From the NCBI GenBank assembly GCA_017640615.1, contig JAEPQK010000005.1, forward strand, positions 124,001 through 188,000: a stretch of DNA of 64,000 nt, written 5' to 3'. The notes beneath the pieces were generated by a model. The model ran no database searches. It was not told where the DNA came from and saw only the letters and a list, made by a program, of their open reading frames with translations. Both the position numbers and the translations under genes were made by a program. Positions 35,550 to 43,694 of this stretch are shown here, piece after piece. Origin of the DNA: Rhizobiaceae bacterium. Its GTDB lineage: Bacteria > Pseudomonadota > Alphaproteobacteria > Rhizobiales > Rhizobiaceae. Position 1 is the stretch's first letter. The number at the start of each line of letters is the position of its first letter.

Positions 35550-36502
35550 TGCATCCATTCCTTCAGCCTGTCCTCGTTCCGTGAAATCCACTCCGCCGCC
35601 ACCTGTTCGGCCGGTTTGCGCTCCACCTGAAACGCATAGCTGATCGCGGTGATGTCGGCGGGTTCGAATGCGATATTGCCAAGAAAGCGCGCGAATTCCG
35701 GCTCGTCTTCCTCAAGCCGCTTCGCGTAGGCCACGTGAAAATGCGAGACATCCCAGGCTGTTTCAGCCCGCGACTTCTGCAGCCAGTAGGGATCGTCCGC
35801 GCGCTTGATCAGGTTCCAGCGCTCAGCGTCGTAGTCGGGCTCTTCCAGAACAACCAGTTCGTGCAGGTCGAAAACATGATGCGGCGCGTAGCAGTAGAAC
35901 ACGATCGGGCTGCCGAACGAGGCCGCGACATCGACCGCCGCCATGGCGATCTCCTCAGGCAATTCGAGCAGCGACATGGTCTGGAAATAGCCGTAGCTGC
36001 GCGCCCGGATATGTTCGATTTCCGTTGACGACCATGTCGGCGCGCCGATCCAGATTTCGCCCTTGCCGTCGCGATCGCTGTCGAAATTGACGGCGATCTG
36101 CGGATCGGCGAGATCGGAAAGCGCATTGATGCCGGTCATCTCAGCGGTGGCTTTTGTCACACAGACATTCTGGTGGGCCTCGACCCCGTGGTCGCTGACC
36201 ACGATGCGCCCGTCGCCATTCAGCCGCTCGACGGCTCCTTCGAGGTTCGGAAACCAGAGCTCGGGATGAATATCGGCCTCGCCTTCGGCCATGTCGGCCA
36301 CGAGCGTCATGGTGCCGCGCGGACGCAGCTCCACCTCGACGTCCATCTGCTCTGCGGCCTGCGCGATGATCTGCGCCGTCACGTTGGCCGACGGCCAGGT
36401 CGGAACGCCGATGACAACGGGAGCGGCTATCGCCGGACCTGCCAGAAATAGCACTCCGGCAACAAATAATGCTGAGAATCGCAGGAAGCCTGTGGGCGGC
36501 AT
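35546..36502 (-). CDS. Glycine betaine/choline-type ABC substrate-binding protein (OpuAC/ProX family)
   Basis: A 318-residue periplasmic binding protein with signal peptide (MPPTGFLRFSALFVAGVLFLAGPAIAA) and the OpuAC fold: VVIGVPTWPSANVTAQIIAQ near the start, the D-x-HPELWFPN ligand-cage region, and aromatic residues later (FYCYAPHH, PDYDAERW). The ligand is likely a quaternary amine such as betaine or choline. No ATPase or permease lies nearby, so it is an orphan receptor here. It fits the osmotic theme and overlaps the L,D-transpeptidase gene. ATG 36502 follows GGAAGG. Confidence 0.85.
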   Translation of the reverse strand: MPPTGFLRFSALFVAGVLFLAGPAIAAPVVIGVPTWPSANVTAQIIAQAAEQMDVEVELRPRGTMTLVADMAEGEADIHPELWFPNLEGAVERLNGDGRIVVSDHGVEAHQNVCVTKATAEMTGINALSDLADPQIAVNFDSDRDGKGEIWIGAPTWSSTEIEHIRARSYGYFQTMSLLELPEEIAMAAVDVAASFGSPIVFYCYAPHHVFDLHELVVLEEPDYDAERWNLIKRADDPYWLQKSRAETAWDVSHFHVAYAKRLEEDEPEFARFLGNIAFEPADITAISYAFQVERKPAEQVAAEWISRNEDRLKEWMQ

Positions 36503-36722
36503 CGAAATCCTTCCTCTTCGGTCGCACATGCCGAGCTGAACGCCTTGCGCATGTCTGATTTCGTGTCGTCCTGATGGCTTCAGGCGCCACTTGGCGCAGC
36601 TTAGCACGAGATGCCGCTGCGGCAAGTTTGGGCAGCGCAAACCACTTGAGTTGCAACCAAAGCGTCACTTCCCAGGTCGCTGACGCTGTGCCACCTTCGC
36701 GTTAAGCGCGACGGGAGGGACA

Positions 36723-38342
36723 ATGCCGCAGGCTGCCGACACCGAGGTCTTCGACTATATCATCTGCGGTGCGGGCTCGGCCGGCTGCGTGCTTGCCAAC
36801 CGCCTCTCTGCCGATCCGAAAAACCGCGTGCTGCTGCTTGAGGGTGGCGGGCGCGACAACTGGATCTGGTTCCACATTCCCGTCGGGTACCTCTTCGCGA
36901 TCGGCAATCCACGCGCCGACTGGCTGTTCAAGACGGCAGCGGAGCCCGGGCTCAACGGCCGTTCGCTGGCCTATCCGCGCGGCAAGGTGCTGGGCGGCTC
37001 ATCCGCGATCAACGCGATGATCTACATGCGCGGCCAGGCGCGCGATTATGATGGCTGGCGGCAGATGGGCCTGACCGGCTGGGGCTGGGACGATGTTCTG
37101 CCCTACTTCAAAAAACACGAGGACCACGAAAACCCGCCCAACGAGTTCCACTCGTCGGGTGGCGAATGGCGCGTGGAGCATCCCCGTATCAACTGGGATG
37201 TGCTCGACCGTCTGCGCGATGCGGCCGCCGAGGCAGGCATCGAAAAGATCGACGACTTCAATTCGGGCGACAATTCCGGCTCGTCCTATTTTCAGGTCAA
37301 CCAGAAGCGCGGCCGGCGCTGGTCGGCAGCTCGCGGATTTCTGAAGCCCGCAATGTCGCGGCCCAATCTGAAGGTCGTTACCGGCGCGCTGGTCGATCGC
37401 GTGGAGCTGCACGATGGCCGCGCGAGAGCGGTGCAGTACCGGCAGGGTGATGAGACACGCCGCGCCGTGGTGCGGGGCGAGATCGTGCTGTCGGCAGGCG
37501 CGGTGGCCTCGCCGCCGATCCTCGAACGCTCCGGCATCGGCGACCCTTCGCTGCTCAAGGCCAACGGCGTCGAGCCCGTTGTCGATCTGCCCGGCGTCGG
37601 TGGCAATTTGCAGGACCATCTGCAGATACGTCCGGTCTACAAGGTGAGCGGTATCCGCACGCTCAACGGCGATTATGCCAACCTCTTCCGCCGCGCGATG
37701 ATGGGCATAGACTATGCGTTGCGCCGGCGTGGCCCGCTCACCATGGCGCCTTCTCAGATGGGCGCGTTCGTCCGCTCCTCGCCGGAATACGAAACCGCCA
37801 ATCTGGAGTTCCACTTCCAGCCGCTCTCGCTCGACAATTGGGGTGATGGGCTGAACCCCTTCGATGCTTTCACCGCCAGCGTCTGCAATCTGCGCCCCAC
37901 AAGCCGCGGCTCGATCCACCTCGACGGTCCCGACTCCACGAGCCAGCCCGACATCCGCCCCAACTACCTCTCAACCGATGTCGACAAACAGATCGCCGTG
38001 GATTCGCTGAAGTGGGCCCGTCGCATTGTCTCGCAGCCGGCTTTTGCCGCCTACAAGCCACAGGAGCACAAGCCCGGCGCACATATCGCGTCGGACGCTG
38101 AGATGCTGGTCGCGGCCGGCGATCTCGGAACCACCATCTTCCATCCGGTCGGCACCGCGCGCATGGGCGTCGATGGCGACCGCTTCGCTGTCACCGACGA
38201 GCGGCTGCGCGTGCGCGGCGTCGACGGCCTGCGCGTAATCGATGCCTCCGTCATGCCGGCCATCACCTCGGGCAACACCAATTCGCCGACAATCATGATC
38301 GCCGAAAAGGGTGCGGCGATGATTCTGGAGGACGCACGCTAG
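36723..38342 (+). CDS. GMC family FAD oxidoreductase (choline/alcohol dehydrogenase-like)
   Basis: A 539-residue flavoprotein. FAD-binding begins at [20 protein letters not shown], the GMC signatures are [18 protein letters not shown] and [15 protein letters not shown], and the C-terminal active-site region has HPVGTARMG and [16 protein letters not shown]. Members oxidise alcohols to aldehydes. Similar to choline dehydrogenase but without a bet operon. Its TAG overlaps the GTG start of the aromatic hydroxylase, so the two belong together, perhaps in oxidation of an aromatic alcohol; this is inference. Confidence 0.9.
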   Translation: MPQAADTEVFDYIICGAGSAGCVLANRLSADPKNRVLLLEGGGRDNWIWFHIPVGYLFAIGNPRADWLFKTAAEPGLNGRSLAYPRGKVLGGSSAINAMIYMRGQARDYDGWRQMGLTGWGWDDVLPYFKKHEDHENPPNEFHSSGGEWRVEHPRINWDVLDRLRDAAAEAGIEKIDDFNSGDNSGSSYFQVNQKRGRRWSAARGFLKPAMSRPNLKVVTGALVDRVELHDGRARAVQYRQGDETRRAVVRGEIVLSAGAVASPPILERSGIGDPSLLKANGVEPVVDLPGVGGNLQDHLQIRPVYKVSGIRTLNGDYANLFRRAMMGIDYALRRRGPLTMAPSQMGAFVRSSPEYETANLEFHFQPLSLDNWGDGLNPFDAFTASVCNLRPTSRGSIHLDGPDSTSQPDIRPNYLSTDVDKQIAVDSLKWARRIVSQPAFAAYKPQEHKPGAHIASDAEMLVAAGDLGTTIFHPVGTARMGVDGDRFAVTDERLRVRGVDGLRVIDASVMPAITSGNTNSPTIMIAEKGAAMILEDAR

Positions 38343-40255
38343 TGCCGATGCAGTTTCATCTGAACGGGTTTCGGCTCGGCGACCCTGATCTCGCGCCCGA
38401 GGGCGATATCCTGCAGACCGGTTCGCTTCCGGCCGAGGTCGATGTCCTTATTGTCGGTTGTGGCCCTGCCGGGCTGACACTTGCCGCGCAGCTTGCCGCC
38501 TTTCCGGGCATCGTCACGCGCATCGTCGATCAGAAGCAGGGTCCGCTTGAGCTCGGTCAGGCTGACGGTGTTGCTTGCCGCACGATGGAAATGTTCCACG
38601 CCTTCGGTTTTTCCGAACGCGTGATGCGTGAGGCCTATTGGGTCAACGAAACCACCTTCTGGAAGCCGGATCGGGCGGCACACGAAAACATCGTGCGCAG
38701 CGGCCGGGTGCAGGATGTCGAGGATGGCCTGTCGGAGTTCCCGCATGTCATCCTCAATCAGGCGCGGGTGCATGATTTTTACCTCGAAATCATGCGCAAA
38801 TCGCCGAACCGTCTGCAGCCGAACTATGCCCGCCGGCTGACCGGGCTCAGTGTCGAGCGCTCTGCCACTCATCCGGTGACCGTAAGCCTTGAGCGCACCG
38901 AGCCCGCCCATCGCGGCGAGGTGGATACCGTGCGCGCCCGCTATGTCGTTGGCTGCGATGGCGCGCGCAGCGCGGTGCGCAAGGCGTTGCGGCGTGAGCT
39001 GCGCGGCGATTCCGCCAATCAGGCCTGGGGCGTGATGGACATACTCGCCGTCACCGACTTCCCCGACATACGTTTCAAGGCGCTCGTCCAGTCGGCCGGC
39101 GACGGCAGCATTCTGATCATCCCGCGCGAGGGCGGTTATCTGGTTCGCGTCTATGTCGAGCTCGACAAGCTTGCAGCCGACGAGCGCGTCGCCAGCCGCA
39201 ACATCACCATCGATTATCTGATCGCTGCCGCTCAGCGTATCCTTCGGCCCTATACCCTCGACGTGAAGGAAGTCGCGTGGTGGTCGGTCTATGAGATCGG
39301 CCAGCGCATATGCGACCGCTTCGATGATGCGGCCGAAGGATCGAACGATGTGCCGCATGTCTTTATCGCCGGCGATGCCTGCCATACCCACAGCCCCAAG
39401 GCCGGGCAAGGCATGAATGTCTCCATGCAGGACACGTTCAATCTCGGCTGGAAGCTCGCTGCCGTGCTGGAGGGCCGCGCGCCGCCGCAACTACTCTCCA
39501 CCTATTCCGCCGAGCGTCAGGCCGTGGCCCGCGAGTTGATCGAATTCGATCGTGAATGGGCGAAGATGCTGAGCGCGCCCATGAGGAGCGATGACAACCC
39601 GGCGGGTGTTGAGCCGGCGCAGGTTCAGGACTATTTCGTCCAGCATGGGCGCTACACGGCTGGCACGGCGACCCGCTACGCTCACTCTTTGCTGACGGGC
39701 GAGCCGACATATCAGCATCTGGCGCAAGGCTTCCCGATAGGCATGCGGTTCCACTCCGCCCCGGTTATCCGATTGGCCGACGCGCTGTCGATGGAGCTCG
39801 GCCATGCGGTCAAGGCAGATGGCCGCTGGCGGCTCTTCGCATTTGCCGGCGCCGGCGATACGGGCGAAGCGGGTTCGCCACTCCATCGATTATGCGAATA
39901 CCTCGCCTCAGCGCCGGGCGCTCCGCTCGGAAGATTCACGCCGCAAGGCGCCGACATCGATTCCGTTTTCGATCTGCGAGCGATCTTCCAGCAGGCGCAC
40001 CGCGACCTGGCGCTGGAGGAAATGCCGCCGCTGCTGCTGCCGGCAAAGGGCCGGTATGGGTTGCGGGACTATGAGAAAGTCTTCTGCCCCAATGTGAAAA
40101 GCGGCGACGACATTTTCGATATGCGCGGCATCGACCGTGCCGAGGGCTGCATCGTCATTGTGCGGCCGGACCAATATGTCGGCCATGTGCTCCCGCTGAA
40201 CGCGCACACGGAACTCGCGGCCTATTTTGACGGCTTCATGCTGCGCCCTAGTTAG
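38342..40255 (+). CDS. FAD-dependent aromatic hydroxylase, 3-hydroxybenzoate 4-monooxygenase/phenol hydroxylase type
   Basis: A 637-residue group A flavin monooxygenase. The Rossmann motif is VDVLIVGCGPAGLTLAAQLA, the DG region is YVVGCDGARSAVRKALRR, and the second FAD motif is FIAGDACHTHSPKAGQGMNVSMQD. The C-terminal 200 residues match the thioredoxin-like domain of phenol hydroxylases. Length and motifs fit the MobA-type 3-hydroxybenzoate 4-monooxygenase, using NADPH and O2. GTG start (38342) overlaps the previous stop; an ATG at 38348 is possible. Substrate not certain. Confidence 0.85.
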   Translation: MPMQFHLNGFRLGDPDLAPEGDILQTGSLPAEVDVLIVGCGPAGLTLAAQLAAFPGIVTRIVDQKQGPLELGQADGVACRTMEMFHAFGFSERVMREAYWVNETTFWKPDRAAHENIVRSGRVQDVEDGLSEFPHVILNQARVHDFYLEIMRKSPNRLQPNYARRLTGLSVERSATHPVTVSLERTEPAHRGEVDTVRARYVVGCDGARSAVRKALRRELRGDSANQAWGVMDILAVTDFPDIRFKALVQSAGDGSILIIPREGGYLVRVYVELDKLAADERVASRNITIDYLIAAAQRILRPYTLDVKEVAWWSVYEIGQRICDRFDDAAEGSNDVPHVFIAGDACHTHSPKAGQGMNVSMQDTFNLGWKLAAVLEGRAPPQLLSTYSAERQAVARELIEFDREWAKMLSAPMRSDDNPAGVEPAQVQDYFVQHGRYTAGTATRYAHSLLTGEPTYQHLAQGFPIGMRFHSAPVIRLADALSMELGHAVKADGRWRLFAFAGAGDTGEAGSPLHRLCEYLASAPGAPLGRFTPQGADIDSVFDLRAIFQQAHRDLALEEMPPLLLPAKGRYGLRDYEKVFCPNVKSGDDIFDMRGIDRAEGCIVIVRPDQYVGHVLPLNAHTELAAYFDGFMLRPS

Positions 40256-40277
40256 TTTCCCGAAGGGAGGAACCATC

Positions 40278-40949
40278 ATGCGTATGCTCATCGCCTCGCT
40301 CATGCTGTTCTTTGTAACGGGCGCGTGGGCGCAGACACCGCCTTCCGCCTCGCAGGTCGAAGCCTATGGCGGTCTACATCGTGCCGCGCATGATGGGGAT
40401 GTCGAGGCCATCCGCGCGCTTGTCACCGAAGGCGCGGACATCAATGCCCGCGACGGCTCGGGCCGCACGCCGGTGCATGTTGCGGCCTTTGCCTCTAACG
40501 ACGATGCACTACGCGCTTTGGGCGAGGCCGGAGCCGACATGAACGCGCTGGAGGACCGCGCCTATGATGTCGTCACCATCGCCGCCGTAGCCGACGACCC
40601 CGAATTGATGTCGCTTGCGATAGAACTGGGAAACCGCGCCGACCTCATCACCAGCCCCTACGACGGCACGGCGTTGATTGCCGCCGCGCATCTAGGTCAT
40701 GCGAAGGTGGTGCGCCGCCTCATTGCGGCCGGCGCGCCGCTCGACCACGTAAACAATCTCGGCTGGACGGCGCTGATCGAGGCCGTGATCCTTGGCGACG
40801 GCGGCCGCGCCCACATCGAAACGGTGCGGGCGCTGGTCGATGCGGGGGCTGACGCGTCGATCGGCGACCGCGATGGCACAACCCCGCTGCAACACGCCCG
40901 CCGCCGCGGCTATTCCGAAATCGCGGAGATCATCGAGACCGGCGGCTGA
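40278..40949 (+). CDS. Exported ankyrin-repeat protein
   Basis: A 223-residue protein with a signal peptide (MRMLIASLMLFFVTGAWA|QTPP) and about five ankyrin repeats, seen as GLHRAAHDGDVEAIRALVTEGADINARD, GRTPVHVAAFASN, GTALIAAAHLGHAKVVRRLIAAGAPLDHVN, GWTALIEAV and GTTPLQHARRRGYSEIAEII. Likely a periplasmic binding or inhibitor protein, as in ankyrin proteins linked to catalase. ATG 40278 follows GGGAGGA. It sits behind the aromatic hydroxylase, 22 bases away, and may be in that transcript. Confidence 0.85.
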   Translation: MRMLIASLMLFFVTGAWAQTPPSASQVEAYGGLHRAAHDGDVEAIRALVTEGADINARDGSGRTPVHVAAFASNDDALRALGEAGADMNALEDRAYDVVTIAAVADDPELMSLAIELGNRADLITSPYDGTALIAAAHLGHAKVVRRLIAAGAPLDHVNNLGWTALIEAVILGDGGRAHIETVRALVDAGADASIGDRDGTTPLQHARRRGYSEIAEIIETGG

Positions 40950-40955
40950 GCGCGC

Positions 40956-41651
40956 TCAATCGAAGATGTCGGCTATGGCGGCCTGTTCGGCGCTCTCCCA
41001 TCGACGTACGTCTTTGTCCACCTTGTCGATTTCGTCATCGTCGAGATGATGCGCACCGCTGTTGTCAATTGCGCACAGGCTGAACGGGTCACCCACGCTC
41101 GCTGAGGTCAGGTCGAGTGCTTGCAGGACCCGCAGAACCGTAGCGCAGCCGAAACGCAGTGACCGCTCGGTGAAGTGGAAGTGGGACAGCAGGGAGCTGG
41201 CCTGCTGAGCCATGGCTGCGCCGCTGCCGATCGCGTGGAAGCCGATATCGGCGTAGTGCCCGATCATGCCCGAGGGCGTTATCTCGATGATCCAGGGCTC
41301 GCCGTCTCGCCAACCCGCGGCCATCACGTAAGCCGACGGCGTCCCGCCGCCTTCGTCGCCCGGCACGTCGGCGATGAACGCGTCGTAGTGATGACGCAGG
41401 ATCGGGAGAACCCGTTCCTGCAGTGCGTGTCCGATATCTGGTGCCTCCAGGATCGCGGCGCTGTTTTCATTGAAACTGCGTTCAACATCGGCCAGCACCG
41501 ATCGCGCGCCGCTGCCGCCCCAGGCCGCCATCCCGCCCAGCGAGTGAAGCTTCTCGGCGGGATAGGTCATGCCGCGCCCCTTGTCCGTTATCTGGGAGTC
41601 CGAGCCGAGCACAACTCCATCCTTGCACACGGTGGCGAGCACGACTGTCAT
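40956..41651 (-). CDS. Proteasome beta-subunit-like Ntn hydrolase (T1 peptidase fold), stand-alone
   Basis: A 231-residue protein. After removal of Met1 the chain begins TVVLATVCKDGVVLGSDSQ, and counting from that Thr gives Thr1, Asp17 (GSDS) and Lys33 (PAEKLH), the exact catalytic spacing of proteasome beta subunits. AIGSGAAMA matches the conserved Ser-Gly turn near 129. It needs no propeptide, like HslV and Anbu, but is longer than HslV (about 175) and its sequence is nearer to the proteasome beta type. No ATPase (HslU, Mpa/ARC) or alpha subunit is adjacent. ATG 41651 follows GAGGA. Peptidase activity is predicted, not proven. Confidence 0.78.
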   Translation of the reverse strand: MTVVLATVCKDGVVLGSDSQITDKGRGMTYPAEKLHSLGGMAAWGGSGARSVLADVERSFNENSAAILEAPDIGHALQERVLPILRHHYDAFIADVPGDEGGGTPSAYVMAAGWRDGEPWIIEITPSGMIGHYADIGFHAIGSGAAMAQQASSLLSHFHFTERSLRFGCATVLRVLQALDLTSASVGDPFSLCAIDNSGAHHLDDDEIDKVDKDVRRWESAEQAAIADIFD

Positions 41652-41827
41652 GGCGCGATCCTCTCAAATCGGGTCTTGGGGGTTACCGGTCTCCGCTCCG
41701 CCTGATTAACTCCGTCGCAAGCCATGCCGTTCCATACAATAACATGTGGGAAGGCAGCGTTCCCGCAGCACCTGGAGTGAAAGGTCGTGGAGCCGGGCGT
41801 CGGCCATTTAGGCCTCGTCCCCAGGCG

Positions 41828-42064
41828 TCACAAAAACCGTTTGTTCGCAAAAGCCTTGCCGGAACCGGACTTGAAATATCGTTCCAACGCGCGGGCTATT
41901 GGTTCGCTTCTGACTGCGACATAAGATTGAAGCGTCATGGGGCGAAGCAGCCGGGTCGAAACAACGTCACCATTCTCATGGGACTTTAGTCGGCGTTTGA
42001 GGTCGTTGGTTGAGCCAACGTAGATGTCGTTGTTGCGAAGCTCTAGGAAGTACACGTACCACAT
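41828..42064 (-). CDS. GIY-YIG domain protein (UPF0213/YhbQ-like mini-nuclease)
   Basis: A 78-residue single-domain protein starting MWYVYFLELRNNDIYVGSTNDLKRRLKSHENG, with the GIY-YIG core in the form VYF...IYVGST, the conserved Arg in LKRRL and a late Glu (SEPIARALERYFKSG), ending FANKRFL. Such mini-nucleases are near-ubiquitous but of unclear role. The start at 42064 is six bases after a hairpin holding GGGGGA. A longer reading frame on this strand runs through tRNA-Ser and is an artefact. Confidence 0.85.
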   Translation of the reverse strand: MWYVYFLELRNNDIYVGSTNDLKRRLKSHENGDVVSTRLLRPMTLQSYVAVRSEPIARALERYFKSGSGKAFANKRFL

Positions 42065-42069
42065 GCTTG

Positions 42070-42097
42070 GTCCCCCTTCGCTAAAGCTACGGGGGAC
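42070..42097 (-). other. Leader hairpin masking the GIY-YIG ribosome site
   Basis: On the minus strand the leader folds as GTCCCCC (42097-42091) with GGGGGAC (42076-42070), perfect 7 bp, with an inner GCT/AGC turn in the loop. The right arm is the only ribosome-binding site for the GIY-YIG ATG, six bases downstream. The loop motif TAGCTTTAGCGAA is one I recall upstream of GIY-YIG genes in very different bacteria. Confidence 0.65.
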
Positions 42098-42100
42098 ACT

Positions 42101-42171
42101 CCTACGCCTAAACCTGCTTCGTTCGCCAGTCCACCGTCCGATGGCCTGCCGCCCGAAGCCGAAGGCGTAGG
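42101..42171. other. Nested inverted repeats between tRNA-Ser and the GIY-YIG leader
   Basis: CCTACGCC (42101-42108) pairs with GGCGTAGG (42164-42171), and inside this GCTTCG (42116-42121) pairs with CGAAGC (42154-42159). The 71-nt segment could form a long stem-loop and fills the space between tRNA-Ser and the leader hairpin. Confidence 0.5.
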
Positions 42172-42172
42172 G

Positions 42173-42262
42173 TGGCGGTGAGAGAGGGATTCGAACCCTC
42201 GATACGGTTTCCCGTATACACGCGTTCCAGGCGTGCGCCTTCAACCACTCGGCCACCTCACC
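42173..42262 (-). tRNA. tRNA-Ser (anticodon GGA)
   Basis: Class II tRNA with acceptor GGTGAGG/CTCTCACC, D-arm GGCCGAGTGGTTGAAGGC, anticodon loop CTGGAAC (GGA), a long variable arm (TACGGGAAACCGTA), T-arm GAGGGTTCGAATCCCTC and encoded CCA (42175-42173). Confidence 0.95.
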
Positions 42263-42509
42263 ACGCGCGCCCCGGCTGGGCGGTGGCGCGGTGGCTCATC
42301 TAGTCGAATTGACGGCATCTGCCAAGCCCGCCCGCCGGCTTTAAAAACAACACCTCCTTTCGCTCCCGCTTCGTGCCCGGCTCTCACAATTGCGTGCGGC
42401 GATTGATCAAATTGGCCGATCGCCCTATCTCTCTGGCGAAACTCGCAGTTTTTCGCAGGCTCGCGCGTCCTCCCCGCGCCGGCCGGCCCAATTGTTTGAC
42501 GGGAAAGAC

Positions 42510-42833
42510 ATGTTCCGCTTCATCTTTCGCGTTCTCGCCACCTTCTGTCTGGCCGTGGCCGTCATTATGGCTGTGCTCGACGCCACGCGATCAATCGCTT
42601 CGGATATGATCGTGATGACGCCGCTTTCGGAAAGCTGGCGCTCCGTCTCGGCACAAAGCTACGCGGCAGCCGAAGCCGCGGTAAGCGAGGTGATCGTGCC
42701 ATACGCCTGGGACCCGGTCATACTGACATTGCTTTCGGCGCCCGGCTTCGCGGTGTTTCTGGGCTTCGCACTCATTTTTTATGTGATCGGACGTCGGCCC
42801 GAACGCCGCACCGGCCGCTTCGCCTCGATCTGA
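42510..42833 (+). CDS. Small conserved-looking membrane protein
   Basis: A 107-residue protein with membrane segments at about residues 5-22 and 70-92 and a periplasmic-looking loop between them (DATRSIASDMIVMTPLSESWRSVSAQS). The motif LDATRSIA...TPL.ESW is familiar from small Hyphomicrobiales membrane proteins, function unknown. ATG 42510 follows GGGAAAG closely. It lies directly upstream of msrA (19-base gap) and may share its transcript. Confidence 0.72.
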   Translation: MFRFIFRVLATFCLAVAVIMAVLDATRSIASDMIVMTPLSESWRSVSAQSYAAAEAAVSEVIVPYAWDPVILTLLSAPGFAVFLGFALIFYVIGRRPERRTGRFASI

Positions 42834-42852
42834 TCTGGAAGGAGAACCATAG

Positions 42853-43521
42853 ATGTTTTTCCTGGGCGACCTGATGAACAAGAAGACGCAATTGCCTGAA
42901 AAGGGAGACGCGCTGCCCGGCCGCGCGGAGCCTATTCCCACCTCAACCACGCATTTCGTTTCGGGCCGCCCGCTGCATGGGCCTTATCCCGAGGGTCTGG
43001 AGACCATCCAGTTCGGCATGGGCTGCTTCTGGGGCGCTGAGCGCTTGTTCTGGCAGACCGAAGGCGTGTGGGTTACCGCTGTCGGCTATGCCGGCGGCTT
43101 CACGCCCAACCCGACCTATCAGGAAACCTGCACGGGTCTGACCGGACACGCCGAGGTGGTGCTGGTCGTCTACGATCCGGCGCAGGTCACCCTGTCCGAG
43201 CTGCTTTCGATTTTCTGGGAAAGCCATGACCCCACACAGGGCATGCGCCAGGGCAATGATGTCGGCACCACCTACCGCTCGACGATCTATACAACCACCG
43301 ACGCGCAATACGCCGCAGCGATCGCCTCGCGCGATGCCTATCAGGAGGCGCTCGGCGCGACCGGGCGTGGCCGCATCACCACAGAAATCAAGCCCGCGCC
43401 CGACTTCTATTTTGCCGAGGCCGAGCACCAGCAATATCTGGCAAAAAATCCGTATGGATATTGCGGTTTGCAGGGAACCGGTGTCTCCTGTCCGCTACCG
43501 GCAGCCGCCAGTCAGGGCTGA
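42853..43521 (+). CDS. msrA: Peptide methionine-S-sulfoxide reductase MsrA
   Basis: Repairs oxidised methionine (S-epimer) in proteins using thioredoxin. 222 residues with the catalytic Cys in [13 protein letters not shown], the conserved EVVLVVYDP and the [21 protein letters not shown] segment; C-terminal resolving Cys residues lie in [15 protein letters not shown] 50-residue N-terminal lead ([23 protein letters not shown]) is typical of the long MsrA form in proteobacteria. Cytosolic. Confidence 0.95.
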   Translation: MFFLGDLMNKKTQLPEKGDALPGRAEPIPTSTTHFVSGRPLHGPYPEGLETIQFGMGCFWGAERLFWQTEGVWVTAVGYAGGFTPNPTYQETCTGLTGHAEVVLVVYDPAQVTLSELLSIFWESHDPTQGMRQGNDVGTTYRSTIYTTTDAQYAAAIASRDAYQEALGATGRGRITTEIKPAPDFYFAEAEHQQYLAKNPYGYCGLQGTGVSCPLPAAASQG

Positions 43522-43694
43522 GGGCCGCCGGAACCATATTTGTCCGGAAGGTCAAAAATTCCGCGTGATATTTGCCCGTCCACGTGCAAAACTGGGGCGA
43601 AGCGGGATTTGTCTTCCGCCAAAAAACGTGCCGTTGCCGCTCAGGCAGCGGCCACAAGTAACAAAATGAGTGCAACCGACAGGGTGTGGATCAC

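Noticed and set aside
42065-42256. N-terminal extension of the GIY-YIG frame
   Set aside because: It translates tRNA-Ser and the structured leader; the MAEWLKA...VRIPLSP string is a known false protein from tRNA-Ser.
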